In this document: piece after piece, positions 11,591 through 22,799 of the stretch | Layout of the letters: each line of letters begins with the position of its first letter | How positions within the stretch are numbered: position 1 is the first letter of the stretch | Translations under genes and position numbers: made by a program | DNA from: Steinernema hermaphroditum | Taxonomy: Eukaryota > Nematoda > Chromadorea > Rhabditida > Steinernematidae | Assembly: GCA_030435675.1 (NCBI GenBank) | Contig: CM059621.1 | Span: 4,960,001 to 5,024,000, forward strand | Reading direction: 5' to 3' | Length of the DNA: 64,000 nt | Notes under the pieces: model-generated | Seen by the model: the letters and a program-made list of their open reading frames with translations, nothing else | Database searches by the model: none | Told to the model about the DNA's origin: nothing

Positions 11591-12624
11591 TCGATCGCCT
11601 CCTGGAGTCCGTCCTTCTTGGTCATGTTCTTGTCGTGCGCGTGGCTTTCTTGCTTCTTTTCCGCTTCTCTCTTCCTAACTTCTTCTTTTCTTGCGAGTTC
11701 CTCCGTCCGTGCTAACTCCTCTTTTCGAGCAAGCTCTTCTTTCTTCGAGTTTCGGTTCGCGAGGCGTTGAGCGGTAGCCGAAAGTGGTGGTGTTGGCTTC
11801 TCAATCCTTACTTCTTGTTCCGTTGACCGGTCAGCGGTCAGCGCAGCCTCCGTCGGGGAACTGGGGGAAGGGAAGAGGGAAGTGGGGTTCTCCTCCGGGT
11901 TGACTGGCGTATCAGGCGGGGGGTGATCAGGCCTCGGCTTGACTAGCCAGGAGGGGGCTACCAATCTCCGTAAGGTTTGCGTAAAATTACCCTTCGGAGA
12001 GGTAGAAGGGCTGTTGGGTAGTGAGACGGTGCTGTGGACTGGCGGGGTGTGAATAAGCCCGTCAGAGGGGATGGACAAATTAGCAGTCTCAGCAGAATGT
12101 GAATCAGTCGGCGTGCGCGACTTCGATTGTGCGCGTAGAACTTCTTCGAAAAGGCGGCTATCGGTTGCAAGTTGTTGTTCGGAGAGGTTGGCGCTCTTCT
12201 TTTCGAATTCACTCAGCAACAGTCGCTGTTCGTTCTCAAGGCGGACTCCTTCAGTGATGAGACCACGAACACGTTTTTCAGCAGTAGGTGAAAAAGTGTT
12301 CTCCGATGTGGGTAGTGGCCGCGGTGCTGATGTTTCAGGCGGCGAAAGTCGAAGTGGTGATGTCTTAGGCGGCGGAGGTCGAGCTGGCTTCTGTTTGAGT
12401 GGAGTTCTTGCTAACTGTGTCCTCGGGGCGAATGGATTTCGCTGCGCGTGTAGTCGTGGCGATCCTTGTGGCTGTACGGATAACGAGCGTCCTCGTCCCT
12501 GTGCCGGGGAAGGTGATCGCTGGCGACTTCTTGATGCGCTTGTGGGTAGTAGTAGGGAGCTTCTTCGTTTCCTGGGCTGCTTCGGTAGGGTTTGGTCTTC
12601 TTCAGCGTAGGGCGGCGGTGGCAC
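11479..12624 (-). CDS. Gag-like protein of the 3-kb LTR element
   Basis: 381-codon ORF, proline-, serine- and arginine-rich in its first half. Residues about 125-175 are helical and charged, and a tandem run of EELARKEE/EELARTEE units at about 300-330 should form a charged coiled coil. The C-terminus is basic (RSRSMRSRHAEW). No zinc knuckle, protease or polymerase motif is seen. The position inside the LTR pair and the low complexity suggest a structural Gag-type product, but it has no recognisable family signature. The first Met at 12624 is the upstream-most in frame. Confidence 0.5.
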   Translation of the reverse strand: MPPPPYAEEDQTLPKQPRKRRSSLLLPTSASRSRQRSPSPAQGRGRSLSVQPQGSPRLHAQRNPFAPRTQLARTPLKQKPARPPPPKTSPLRLSPPETSAPRPLPTSENTFSPTAEKRVRGLITEGVRLENEQRLLLSEFEKKSANLSEQQLATDSRLFEEVLRAQSKSRTPTDSHSAETANLSIPSDGLIHTPPVHSTVSLPNSPSTSPKGNFTQTLRRLVAPSWLVKPRPDHPPPDTPVNPEENPTSLFPSPSSPTEAALTADRSTEQEVRIEKPTPPLSATAQRLANRNSKKEELARKEELARTEELARKEEVRKREAEKKQESHAHDKNMTKKDGLQEAIDWTRSIGRHDEDKTKKSTPEKKSRSRSMRSRHAEWMT

Positions 12625-12689
12625 GGGGTAGTCAGACGGTGGTGTCGACGTGTTGAGTTTCGTGATGAAACTGTTTAATTACTGAAAGC

Positions 12690-13452
12690 ATTTAGGGATC
12701 AGCGGAGAGAGCGGATAAGGACGCGAGTGGTCAGGGCACGCGTTGGAAATACGACTGCACCTGAACCTCTCGGCTGTCTTCAGCGCCGCTTTTTCATCTC
12801 CGCCGGATACGTAGAAGTTCTAGCTCAGCTTCGCGGAAATCCTTCGGTGAGTTGTTTCGGATGGTACGAGCCGCATTTCGAGAAAACTTATCCGCTTTTT
12901 GTGCCGGTCATTCTGTTGTACTTGCGTCATCGGTCGTTTTGTGCTACCTTGAGGTTGGCTCGCCGGAGGGCGTGCTTGGTCTTTGCAGGCACGGCGTTGT
13001 AATTTCCGGCTCCGGCGTGCTCTTCTTCGGGTTTCGCCGTTTTGCACACCCGTGCAATTTTTTTTTTATTTCGAAAAGAAACGTACAGTTGTGATTGCCG
13101 GATACGTAGAAGTTCTCTTTGTGGTCGGCGGCTTCTTAGCGGCTTCCGGAATACATCCATTTCGGGACAGCATGGACGGGGGGGAACAATGTTTAGTGAA
13201 CGGGTGAGTATCCCATTGACTACTTCTTTTGCGATACTTTATCACAAAAGGCGGCTGCATTGGCGCTCGTAATTTGATGCATGCATTACATTTCGTTAGG
13301 AACCAGGAACCAGAAGTCGAGCGACTTCGCTGAGGGAGTGGCGGGGTTCAAGAACTTCCGGCTCCTCAGGTGAGAGTTGCGGCCAGATGGCCCAAGCGTG
13401 ATAACGCTCACGAAGAGGCGTGAGTTTCGCTATTAGGATGCTACTGTCGTAC
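12690..13452 (-). other. 5' interior of the 3-kb LTR element
   Basis: Between the 5' LTR and the gag-like ORF. It holds a 20-bp direct repeat, GCCGGATACGTAGAAGTTCT, at about 12801 and 13097, and short basic open frames on the minus strand. No primer-binding site of TGG type is visible directly inside the LTR. Confidence 0.4.
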
Positions 13453-13706
13453 TGTCGTGTCCGGAAGGGGACAGACAACCTTCCTTACTGGGTGTGTGGC
13501 ACATGCACTAGTTATAGTATAAATAAACTTTATTACATGCGTGAGGGGACTAGGGAGAGAGAGAGGCAGGACCACCGTGCGAGAGACGTCGCCGACTCGC
13601 AGCTGGTGGGCAGCGAGTCGGGTCAGCACTCTGCTCGGGTTTGCGAGACGCGGGCTTTTATATCCGATCTCCTGAAGCGCGGGAGCGCTGGGGCGGAGCC
13701 CCGACA
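13453..13706 (-). repeat. 5' LTR (minus-strand orientation) with promoter and poly(A) signal
   Basis: 254 bp, TGT...ACA on both strands. On the minus strand TATAAAAG lies at 13662-13655 and AATAAA at 13534-13529, about 120 bp downstream, giving a normal U3-R-U5 order for transcription leftwards. Confidence 0.9.
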
Positions 13707-14350
13707 ATACATTGACGACCGTCCCTGTCGTCATTGACGCAATAGCCTACGAGCTCTAGAACCAATGCGGCTTGTTTGGCAAGTCGTATTGCGCGGACAT
13801 GCTCTAGAGAATGCAAAAAAATACAGCACCATTTCTCACTGTCTCTTGGGTTCCACGCTATTGTTGCTAAGTACGTGGAAAAACTGGGAATGCAGCCAGT
13901 GCGAAAAACACATCGAATACTGGTGTCGTGAATCCTATGTCTGTCGGCGACGTCTACCTCTCGCGACCTTCCAATCGGAAAAAAACCGAAACGATAATCA
14001 ATTTCTTCCCTAGTTGCCGCTAACTTTTAGCAAGAAACCGAGTGAGAACGGAACGACGCAGTACGGTTGTCGCGATAAAGCACAGAGTGACAACGTTTCA
14101 CCTTGTTATTAATAAGGTTGAAAGCGTGGAGATTGAATACCTATCGAAATGCTTTTACGTGGTCACAATCGTTCAAAAAATATACTTCATGTTAGTAATA
14201 AACGCCGCGAGATGTTTAGTCTTATGGTTCTCTGAAATACCATAACGGAAATTTTAGGCACCGCTGATTATTATCCCCTATAATGATATTTTTGTCCAGC
14301 ATTAATTGTTTCGAGATTGCCAAACATACAAAAAGTTAGTCAATTAGACA
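13707..14350. repeat. Segmental duplication block B, copy 1, right part
   Basis: Matches 23345-23763 and then 24013-24340. It contains an 82-codon open frame (13765-14013, plus strand) also present in copy 2 (23402-23650). That frame has no family signature and I do not call it a gene. Confidence 0.8.
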
Positions 14351-14665
14351 CATTTAGCGGTACGAGCAATAAAAACTCGACACATAAGAATAGAATAGAT
14401 GGAAAAGTTGGAAAACATGACTCTCACATCGCAAAGCACATTCTCATATAACATGCAGAACTAGGCCGTGCTTGATACTTCAAAGGTCTTGTTTGACACC
14501 GTAAATAGACAAAACAGAGTATGTCTCGTTGCAGCCGGCTTCATCCCTGGCGTAGCGGTAATGCCGAAGCCACAAGAGCTAGCAAGTCAGTGGTCACTCA
14601 GGCACCACACACATCACCACAAGGGGGAACCGGATCACGTGCAGTGATCAAGAGAGATGGAGAAG
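14351..14665. repeat. Flank with an R3 SINE-like fragment
   Basis: 14495-14575 resembles the R3 retroposon in minus orientation (accgtaaatagacaaaacagag ... cggcttcatccctggcgtag). The rest shows nothing recognisable. Confidence 0.45.
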
Positions 14666-15440
14666 TATTGGGTTGAGGCATGGGAAATGGCGGATGCTGT
14701 AAACATCCTTTAATTTTACGATATTTGCTTGTTGTTGCATGCAATTAATTCTCTCCCCACACTATAATTGGTAACTTGTCCAATACATTCCTCTTCATGA
14801 TGGAGGACTATTCTATCTCGATGGTCATTTTTCTGGCACCTCAAGACTGTGAAATGGGAAGTAATGTATGGGCAATGGTAACAATAGTATTAATTGCGAG
14901 ATGGACAGTGACTGCCTTCAACCACGTACATCCTTGGGTCTAACCAACTGAACGCACCTATCGCTGTGTTCGTCATGTATCAGGACATATAAGCTAGTCT
15001 GAAAAATATGGCCTTGTCGGATCACCATTTTCCGTTATCTCCAACGTTTCCAATTGGTTAAGCACTATAATAGGCAATGGGAATATGCACCATGAAGCTA
15101 CCTCTCACAGCTACCATGCCCACATAGCGACTCCACGAGCTCATTTCAACTTTAAGGAAACAGAGGCCAAAAAATGGAAAAAATTACCCTAGGATTCCCG
15201 AAAAATACTACTGCCCGAGATCTCACATGTTCAAGTTGACCTCAAAAATGGCTCTCCATTTTGAGTTGAGCGACACTTGTTTGAATGATTATATAGCACT
15301 CTCTTAGCTCTATCTAACCGTCATATGTGCTCATCCATAAATGGCGATACAAAAGGAAACCACTCAAAATAGACAAAGAGGTCGAAAATTGGACCAAAAC
15401 ATTTTTGGACCCCAAACCCCATTTGTTCTATATTTGTTCT
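14666..15440 (+). repeat. R1 element, right end lost
   Basis: Starts with TA then TTGGGTTGAGGCAT, followed by 'gtaaacatcctttaatttta' and the R1 interior, up to 'gaccccaaacccc'. The right inverted repeat is absent. Confidence 0.7.
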
Positions 15441-15617
15441 TGTTCTTCCTTTAAGATGTCCCTGGTCAACGTAGAGAGTGATTTCACAGAGAGTTTCACA
15501 CAATGTGATATTCAAATAAGGTTCTGTACAGACATCGCTTAAGCAACGTGAAATGGACCCATTTGCGCGCAAGGCCAAAATCGGTTTACACAATCATCTT
15601 TGACCTTGTCAAGAAAA

Positions 15618-16536
15618 TATTGGGTTGATGCATTGAAAATGATCCCCTTGGTAAACATCCTTTATTTTTACAATATTTACTCCTGGGGTATAATTGATTG
15701 GTGCGTTGTTGAGTACATTTAGCTCTCACTCTACATCATCATTGGCGGCTTGTCCGTTACATTCCTCTTGATGTTGGGGGTCTATTTTGTTTTTATGATC
15801 ATTTTTTGGCACCTCGAGATGGCGAAATACGAAGTGATGTATGGACTTCCTATGGTAGCATTTGTGTGATGGACGGTGACTGCCTTCTACCACGTACATC
15901 CTTGGTTCTTGCCTATTGAATGCACCTACCGCTGCGGTCGTCGTATATCACAGCATGGGCTAACTCAAAAAGATGGCCGTTTCGGATCACCATGTTCCAT
16001 CAACTCCAATGTTTCCAAATGGTTAAGTACTATAACAGGGAACGGGGACATGCAGCAGATAGCCATCGCTCACAGCTATCATGCCCACATAGTGACTTCA
16101 CGAGCTCATTTCTACTTTAAGGAAAAAGAGGCCAAATGTAGAAAAAATGGCCCTTGTATTCCTAAAAAATACGACTCTCCGAAGCCGTGTATTTTCAAGT
16201 TGACCCCCACAAAGGCTCTCCACTTTGAGCTGTGAGACTCATGTTCGTTGTTCGCATAGAGCTCTGTTAGCTCTATCTTACTGTCATCTGTACGCGTCCG
16301 TAAATGAAGATATCAGAGAAAGCCACTGAGAATAAGGTGAAGAGGTCGAAAATTTGACCAAAACCATTTTTCGATTTTAAACCTCGGGTACTCTACGAAC
16401 GAGGAATCCGAATGCGGGCCATAAAGTGGGCTGAAGTTGCTGATGCTAGCGGCAAATACCTTGATTAGATTATGTGCCTTTTTGGTAATAAATATCTACT
16501 TTCAAAAAGGCTCGTTTATTATGCATCAACCCAATA
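15618..16536 (+). repeat. R1 element, both ends present
   Basis: 919 bp including the flanking TA dinucleotides. Left end TTGGGTTGATGCATTG; right end is its inverse ...ATGCATCAACCCAA. TA duplication plus TTGGGTTG ends suggest a Tc1/mariner-type non-autonomous element. No transposase ORF. Confidence 0.85.
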
Positions 16537-17485
16537 CATTGTACAGTCTGCGATAAACGCAGAAACAAGAATTTCATTTTTTTTCACCCATATACACTCA
16601 ATATTATAGGAGAACATGTGCTTTGTAGAAGGATGTATTGGTTTACGTTGGGCTATCGCACTAAATCTACGGAAATGACACATAATGGTGAGCTGATTTG
16701 TTATCAGAATTAAGCAAGTTCGTTAACACTCTGGTACTGTATTCCTCTCTGTATTCAAAAGGCTAGATACTGACCAAGGTTTGGCTGTTCTCCACGCTTC
16801 GTTCAGAAAGACAGAACTGGTACTAATTATACATCTGAGTCACATTTTTTTGGCTATGAATCATAAGCGAAACTGACGTATTGTATACCTGGCGTTTTAA
16901 GTCTTTGTGTCAGTGTCGATCGGCTGGATCGTCCGATTTCAGACGTAAGTTCAGTTGGCGGTCGTTGTTGATCGTTCTTCTTTTTTTAGTGCGCATGAAC
17001 GATGCGGTACGATACTAAGTGCTCATTTTTCGCAAACTGTAGATGGGAGGTTGCTGTATCCCACCAATACTTTTTATCCCCTTGCACCTATAATATCGCA
17101 TACAATACAGTGGAATATCACTTTTTCGACCTGACCACAATTCAATCTTCGGTTTCTCTTCCTGATCCATATTCTTGAGTTGTCCAATTGATCACACAGG
17201 TAGCGCCCTCTTGACCTCAGCAGTCACGAAAAATAGAGAAAAAGATATTCATTTTGGAGCAGAGATAAAAGCAGGGGTCCATGAGTTGCGCTGACGGATC
17301 AAGGGATCGGAGAAGTCATGGGAAATGCACCCAAAAAAGCACCGAATTTCCACTTGTAGCCTAGGGTATCGGGGCAATAGTAATTACAGTATTCGAGCAC
17401 CGTTGCTGGCCGTTCACCTCGTCCGTACACCGCTAGCTAAAGTTAGTTAAACCAGCAAGAAAGTTTAGTTATTTTGCAGGCAACT
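16537..17485. other. Intergenic, nothing recognised
   Basis: A/T-rich sequence without a coding-like frame, repeat match or RNA gene that I can support. Confidence 0.5.
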
Positions 17486-17489
17486 CCTT

Positions 17490-17700
17490 TTTGACCAAAT
17501 TTTTCATTTTCTTGGAATTTCACCTGACTGTGACATTACAGGAAGGAAATGGTATGCGCGCTTGAAAGCTAAGTTCCTGCTCTAAGCGCAGCTAAGACAG
17601 CATACCACCTATCGAATAAATAGTGCCTCGGAGAGCTCCTTGAAGGTTCGGTGTTTCGGATCTCCAGGTGGTGCTTTGCGGACCATGAACATAAAATGGT
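17490..17700 (+). repeat. Repeat R4, copy 1
   Basis: About 200 bp matching the reverse complement of 60655-60840, including 'aagctaagttcctgctctaa', 'gcgcagctaagacagcatac' and 'tctccaggtggtgcttt'. Possibly the end of a DNA transposon. Confidence 0.65.
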
Positions 17701-17824
17701 TTAAGGAAAGCGGAGCACATGCACGAGAGGCCCCAGAACGGGCAGTCTGCCGACAGAATCTATCGCCCATACGAATGCATTAACCCATCGTGTCCCAGGG
17801 CAACATAGTGCGAAAATAGATGTA

Positions 17825-18278
17825 ATTTTCAATGTAACAACCCAATAGCTATCGCTCAGAGCTATTATTCCCACATAGCGACTCCACGAGATTACTTCTA
17901 CCTCACGGAAATAGAGGCCAAAAGTGTAAAAAAAGTCCGACTACCCGAGGCCGCATCTTTTCAAGTTGACCCCCACAATAGCCCTCCAATTTGAGCTGAT
18001 AGATTTCTGTTTTCAGCTCTTTTAGCACTTTCTTCGCTCTATCTTACTGTCGTCTATGTCTTTCCATAACTGACGATATCAGATAAAACCACTCGAAAAT
18101 ATGTTTTTTTTCGTCTTAAGCTCCGCATATTTTACGAACGGCGAATCCGGATGAGACCTGTAAACTGGGACGAAGTTGTAGAAAGCAATGGTGAATACAT
18201 TGAGTGAAATATTTAAAATTAATGCAAATAAAGAATCATCACAAAGGTGGCCCATTTTCAATGTGCCAACCCAACAGA
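17825..18278 (+). repeat. R1 fragments
   Basis: An R1 right terminus at 17828-17847 (aatgtaacaacccaata) runs directly into R1 interior sequence and a second R1 right terminus at about 18278 (gtgccaacccaaca, where the usual TA is CA). These look like two partial copies joined. Confidence 0.6.
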
Positions 18279-18566
18279 TTACATCCTTTCACACGGCTTA
18301 ACGTTCGGCTTGGTTCTCTTACAGTTTACACTTGTACCTAGTGCTTTCAGATTGCGCGCTAAATTCATTTAACCGCTACCTTGTAACGAAAGCTATTGCT
18401 ACGGCCCGATTAACCACGGGAACATGCAAAATCCAAGCTTCAAAGTCTGTTCCGTCACCCTCGCCGATGATGGTTTTTCCACTAAGGACCACAGAGTGAA
18501 AATACTGTATTGTGATGCAACACGGAATGGTGGAAATTGGTTGCCAAAGCAGAGTCTGCGACATAG

Positions 18567-20279
18567 TATTGGGTTGGAGCAGTGAAAATGGGCCGTTTTT
18601 GTAATGATTGTTTATTTGTATGTATTGTTTCAACCATTTCACAAGTTTATTTCTCGTATCAAAGGCTTACGCCTTGCGAGACGTCATATATATGCACAAG
18701 AAACACATTATCACTCCGTAGTCGCCGGTCTTCTTCTGACTTCGGCACATCAGAGTAGAGCACGGCGATCCCATTAGTGTGCGCGGGCATCAGAGAGGCG
18801 AAGAGCTGATTCCGGAGACGGTGGAGCACGGCAAACCCATCTTCAGCTCAGGTGGCAGCGCGGACGTCGGAGTTGAGGAGCTTCTTCAGCGGCTTCCGCG
18901 GGCGGCACGAGTGAAGAACAGGCATGGAGGCGAAACGCGTTGTCGGAGCACAACAGGCGAACCGGGAACCATCAGGGCAGCTGGCAACGCGGACTTCGGA
19001 ATTGTGGCGGTACTTTGGCTTCTCTGGCGGCGCGAGTGGAGTCGGGCGGCAGTGATTAGCTTCTTGGCAAGACGGTGGAACTACGGCTCCCTGGTGTTCC
19101 AGGCCTTCTGGAAGCCGGGGCGATCATTGCGCCAACAACGACGGCCGAGAACGACCGCTCACTCAACTCAGTCGGCTCAGACAGCCTCAGAGAGAGCGAG
19201 CGGACGACCCGACCCGACAACCATTTCACTTCAAGGTATTTACTATTTGACTGAGTAACCTCAGCCCACTCCTCGGGCAAAGGTGGGATCCGTTGTTAGT
19301 AGAATGTGTGCACTTCCAAGTTAAAAAATGTTTGTTTTTGGTCGTTTTGGTGTTTTGGTCTCATTTTCGACCAATTTGTCTTATTCGGACTGATTACCAC
19401 TGATATCGTCGTTTATGAAAGAGCGCAGATGATGATTAGATAGAGCTAAGAGAGTGCTATATAAGAAGCAAAAAGGAATCTCGCAGCTCAAAGTAGAGAG
19501 CCATGCTGAGGGTCAACTTGAAAATGTGAGGTCTCAGGCACCAAAGTGTTCCCATATTTGGCCTCTATTTCCACAAAGTAGAAATAATCTCGAGGAGTCG
19601 TTATGTGGGAATGGTAGCTGTGAGTGGTAGATACCCGCTGCATGACCCCATTGTCTGTTATACAGTACTGTTGTACTTAACCAATTGGAAATACTGGCGA
19701 TAACAGAAAATGGTGATCCGAGAAGGCCATCTTTTTGAGATTAGCTCATGTTACGATATATGACGACCACAGCAATAGGTTCATTCAGTAGGTAAGTAGG
19801 TACCCAACGATTAACGTAATTTAAGGGAGTCACCGTCCATCACACAATTAATAACATAGGAAGCCCGTACATCACTTCGCATCTTTGCCGTCTGGAGGTG
19901 CCACAAAATGACCATCAAAACTGAATAGACCTCTAACATTAAGAGGCATACAATGAATAAGTGTAGAATCATAATGTGGGGTGCCACGAGTTCACTGTAC
20001 TCCACAACGTACCCATCTATGTTACCACAAGTGTAAACTGTAGAGGAGTGACCGGATTGGCGTACGTGAGAAACCACCTGTCTACCTCCGTCCCCCGAGT
20101 GTCTAGTGTCTATTTGTGTCTATATATACCTCCGTATTCATGTATCATTCTCTTCTGACCTTGAGTGGTCGTATAAATGGTTCTTCCCCTCTTCTCGGTC
20201 ACCCACTTCTCAACATAAACATGACGAAAAATTAATGAATGTTTATCAAGTGGCCCATTTTTAATGCTCCAACCTAATA
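18567..20279 (+). repeat. R1-type element, composite, with nested SINE-like insertion
   Basis: Matching inverted ends: TATTGGGTTGGAGCA at 18567 and ...TGCTCCAACCTAATA ending at 20279. The 1.7-kb size is explained mostly by a nested R2 retroposon at 18643-19217. This is the intact counterpart of the BEL-truncated copy at 6672-7281. Confidence 0.8.
18643..19217 (-). mobile_element. R2 SINE-like retroposon with 12-bp target-site duplication
   Basis: Flanked by a 12-bp direct repeat CAACCATTTCAC (18631-18642 and 19218-19229). In minus orientation it starts TGTCGGGTCGGG and ends with the hairpin AAGGCGTAAGCCTT followed by a GATACGAGAAATAAACTT tail. Variable-length target duplication plus an A-rich 3' tail fits LINE-mediated retroposition. 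Other copies lie at 53755, 59541 and 60017. The coding-looking frames within it are shadows. Confidence 0.75.
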
Positions 20280-22388
20280 CATTACAAAGTAGACATATAA
20301 AAATGGTTTTTACAGAGGCCAACAATTACTTGTTCAAGGTGTTAGGGTAGACATAAATCAAATGCGGAAATAAATAATGGGACAACGATCAATGATGGGG
20401 TAAATGTGAAGCTTTGTAGAGAGTCTATTGTCGAACGATAACAGTGATAAGCTGTTCCTCAAACTGTTTTGTGGAGGGCGCATTCTGTGTTTTCGGCCAC
20501 TGTGACTTGCACGACCTTCGAACTGAACATGGTGTTGAATTTTTTGATGCGAAGTAGTTCGAAAACTCCACTCTGAATAGTTTCGTTGCATGTGAAGTAT
20601 ATCACAACCGCACTTCCTATAATACGGCACTGTGTGCTTGTCAATTCAACCTTTCTTACCGTGGCATGCAATCCAGCAGCTGTGACCTAGAATGACGAGA
20701 AGCGGTGGCGCAGTGTAGTACTGAGCGTAGACGTAGATTGCGTCGGAGACTATGATGAAAGAGCAAATGGCACATGATTGATAGATCAACTAGAAAATTA
20801 GCGTAGGTGACTTTGAGCACATTTGTATGTTACCTGTTTTTGTATTTTGGTTATCTTCTGTGTGTTTATATTCTTAGTTTTGTACCATACCGAAACGGCG
20901 AGGATAATGTAAATAGCAGAAGTTATGATCATAACAGAAAAGTTGTTGAAAGTATGATACGAGCTGTGGTACTAAAATAGTCTATGTGTACGTAGCTAAA
21001 ACGCGTCAATAACCCTTTCAGTGTCAACATTAAGCCAATCAATATCTTCATAAGGACTGGTGTACAAGGCATATCCTCTTGTCGAGAAAATGAAACTCTT
21101 CGACTTCCAGCTCATGAAGCCTCCGTAGGCGAACGGCACTGCACACCACAGATATGTCCGATTACCTTGGAAAAGGAAGTCAGTGACTGACGGGAACCAC
21201 AAGTCCACTGCTCTGTTAATTCCGAGGATGACGCTTGTCATACAAGTGCTGCACCAGAGCCCTATAATAGGCAGATCGCTGTCAGATAAATGAGGACAAT
21301 ATTCATACCTATGGCGGCCACTCCACTAAAATACATGAATTGTGGGTAGGTGCAAAAAATTGCACCTTTAATACTGAAGTAGCCGTTTATGATGCTGTTG
21401 ACTATGAGTGTAGCCATGTCGAAGAATCCAAGGAGAAACATGAGTTTGTAGCAGGAGTATTGACGTAATTCTTTTTGGGTGAGGACGATCATACAAGGAA
21501 TGTACATAATCTATGATAGTTTGATAGCAGATGCAGTTGAAGTCTCATGTACCTCCAGAGCTATGCCGATAGTGAGCTGGCCGGATCCAACGACGACATT
21601 GGAAGATCCGTATTTCGATGGGTCGATTCCAGTACAGTTGTAGAGACGTTCGAAATCGCTGTGGTAGTTGAGGTATAGATCCATTATCGAAAGGGTTAGC
21701 TGAACGGACTAAGCTTGGTTGACGCAACGGTTTTTGAGTAGAACTAAACACATGTGTGAAGCGTTTTTATACCAGCTCCAATCACGAAAGACATAGACGA
21801 CATGATGTGTGTAAGACAATGGAAACAAAATTATTAGAATGGTAAGTTGTCCTGACGCAAGGGCAAAAAAAAGAAAACACGTTTAATTACATGTTTTGGT
21901 CTACAGAAAAGTGACGGGATTGGTCAGTCGTATTCTAAAATCGCACCAAGATAAGATCTCTGTCTCTCATTCTTTGGCGACAGCGAAACAATCGACACTT
22001 ATAATAGAGTGTACTGACGGTAAAAACATGTTTGTGAATCAATTAACATAGTCATCTTTTGTCGTCTGCTTCATTATATTCTAGGACATGGTCCTGATCG
22101 TTTTTCACAATCAACCAACGACGTACTTTTGGTTACAGTACAGAGAATGTGTCCGTTCAGTTCAGTTGCGTTCAGTAACGAGCAAACCGAGCATGTACAT
22201 AGAGAATAATACGTCATTCTGAAATCAGTGGCACTAATCTTATTTACTGAGTTGAACTCTGATAATTGACAGTCCAATTGTAAGGTCTCCTGTTGTGATG
22301 TCGTTGATGCTACAGGAGATACGGTAGTCTTGTCAGTTTCTTTCTTTTTCTACCATTTTCCTAAGGTTATTCGGCATTCAATACAAGG
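19668..22388. repeat. Segmental duplication block A, copy 2 (srt locus)
   Basis: Nearly identical to 6672-9382. It continues leftwards into the complete R1-type element, showing the arrangement before BEL inserted in copy 1. Confidence 0.9.
20459..21684 (-). CDS. Serpentine receptor class T (Srt-type chemoreceptor GPCR), copy 2
   Basis: Duplicate of the srt gene at 7461-8686, exactly 12,998 bp away, with the same six exons: 21684-21553, 21510-21309, 21261-21014, 20971-20834, 20789-20660, 20616-20459; 335 aa. All splice sites are retained (the exon-4 acceptor changes from CAG to TAG, still valid). By eye the replacements are Asn-to-Ser near residue 9 and Cys-to-Tyr at residue 46; the other coding differences (Leu, Gln, Ala, Pro, Val, Thr and Gly codons) are synonymous. 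It is therefore intact and apparently constrained. Downstream (left) lies the R1 composite element. Confidence 0.9.
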
Positions 22389-22410
22389 ACGTACATTGCA
22401 AATGATTATG

Positions 22411-22726
22411 TGAGAAAATATCCCTGCGAGAAAATATCCCGCGAGAAAATATCCCTGCGAGAAAATATCGCAGCTATGGCAGCAAGTCATACTCATTTCC
22501 CTTGCACTTACGCTCTGCTGCTTCTTCGGGTGCTTGATTTTAGCAGTTTTTTCCTTATCTTCTATTGTAGTCACTCTCCACACTTCTGTGATCCACCGAA
22601 GCAGGATTAAACTAAAATTCGGGGTATAAATGGGGTAAGTCGCCTGTAAAATAGCCTATTTTCTCGCGGGATATTTTCTCGCGTGATATTTTCTCCCGGG
22701 ATATTTTCTCGCAGGGATATTTTCTC
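22411..22726. mobile_element. Foldback element with tandem subrepeats in its inverted ends
   Basis: The left arm holds four units of the type GCGAGAAAATATCCCTG (about 22411-22470). The right arm holds the same units inverted, GGGATATTTTCTCGC (about 22658-22726). A 190-bp unique loop lies between. It sits at the junction of duplication blocks A and B in copy 2, where copy 1 has an R1 element instead. No ORF of note. Confidence 0.8.
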
Positions 22727-22799
22727 CACCAACGATTGCAAATTAACAAGACTACCTGGTAACGGTCAAAAAAGAAAGGCTTGCAATTCTGTAGACTAA

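Larger units (their letters stand above)
10684..13706 (-). mobile_element. LTR retrotransposon with 254-bp LTRs, apparently non-autonomous
   Basis: Two direct repeats (10684-10937 and 13453-13706) start TGTCGTG and end CCGACA on the plus strand and differ at only about two positions, so insertion is recent. Flanking bases ATAC (10680-10683 and 13707-13710) are a 4-bp target-site duplication. The duplicated locus at 23340-23350 holds the uninterrupted target (GGACATACATTG). A TATAAAAG box and AATAAA signal in the LTR, and the only long ORFs, are on the minus strand. The 2.5-kb interior shows a gag-like ORF but no recognisable RT, RNase H or integrase, so the element probably moved using another element's enzymes. 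Confidence 0.93.

Noticed and set aside
13765..14013. 82-codon frame also present in the duplicate at 23402-23650
   Set aside because: Presence in both copies follows from the segmental duplication; no family match, and no sign of codon-level constraint.
18779..19258. 159-codon plus frame rich in Arg and Gly
   Set aside because: It is the antisense of an R2 retroposon; composition reflects the G/C-rich repeat.
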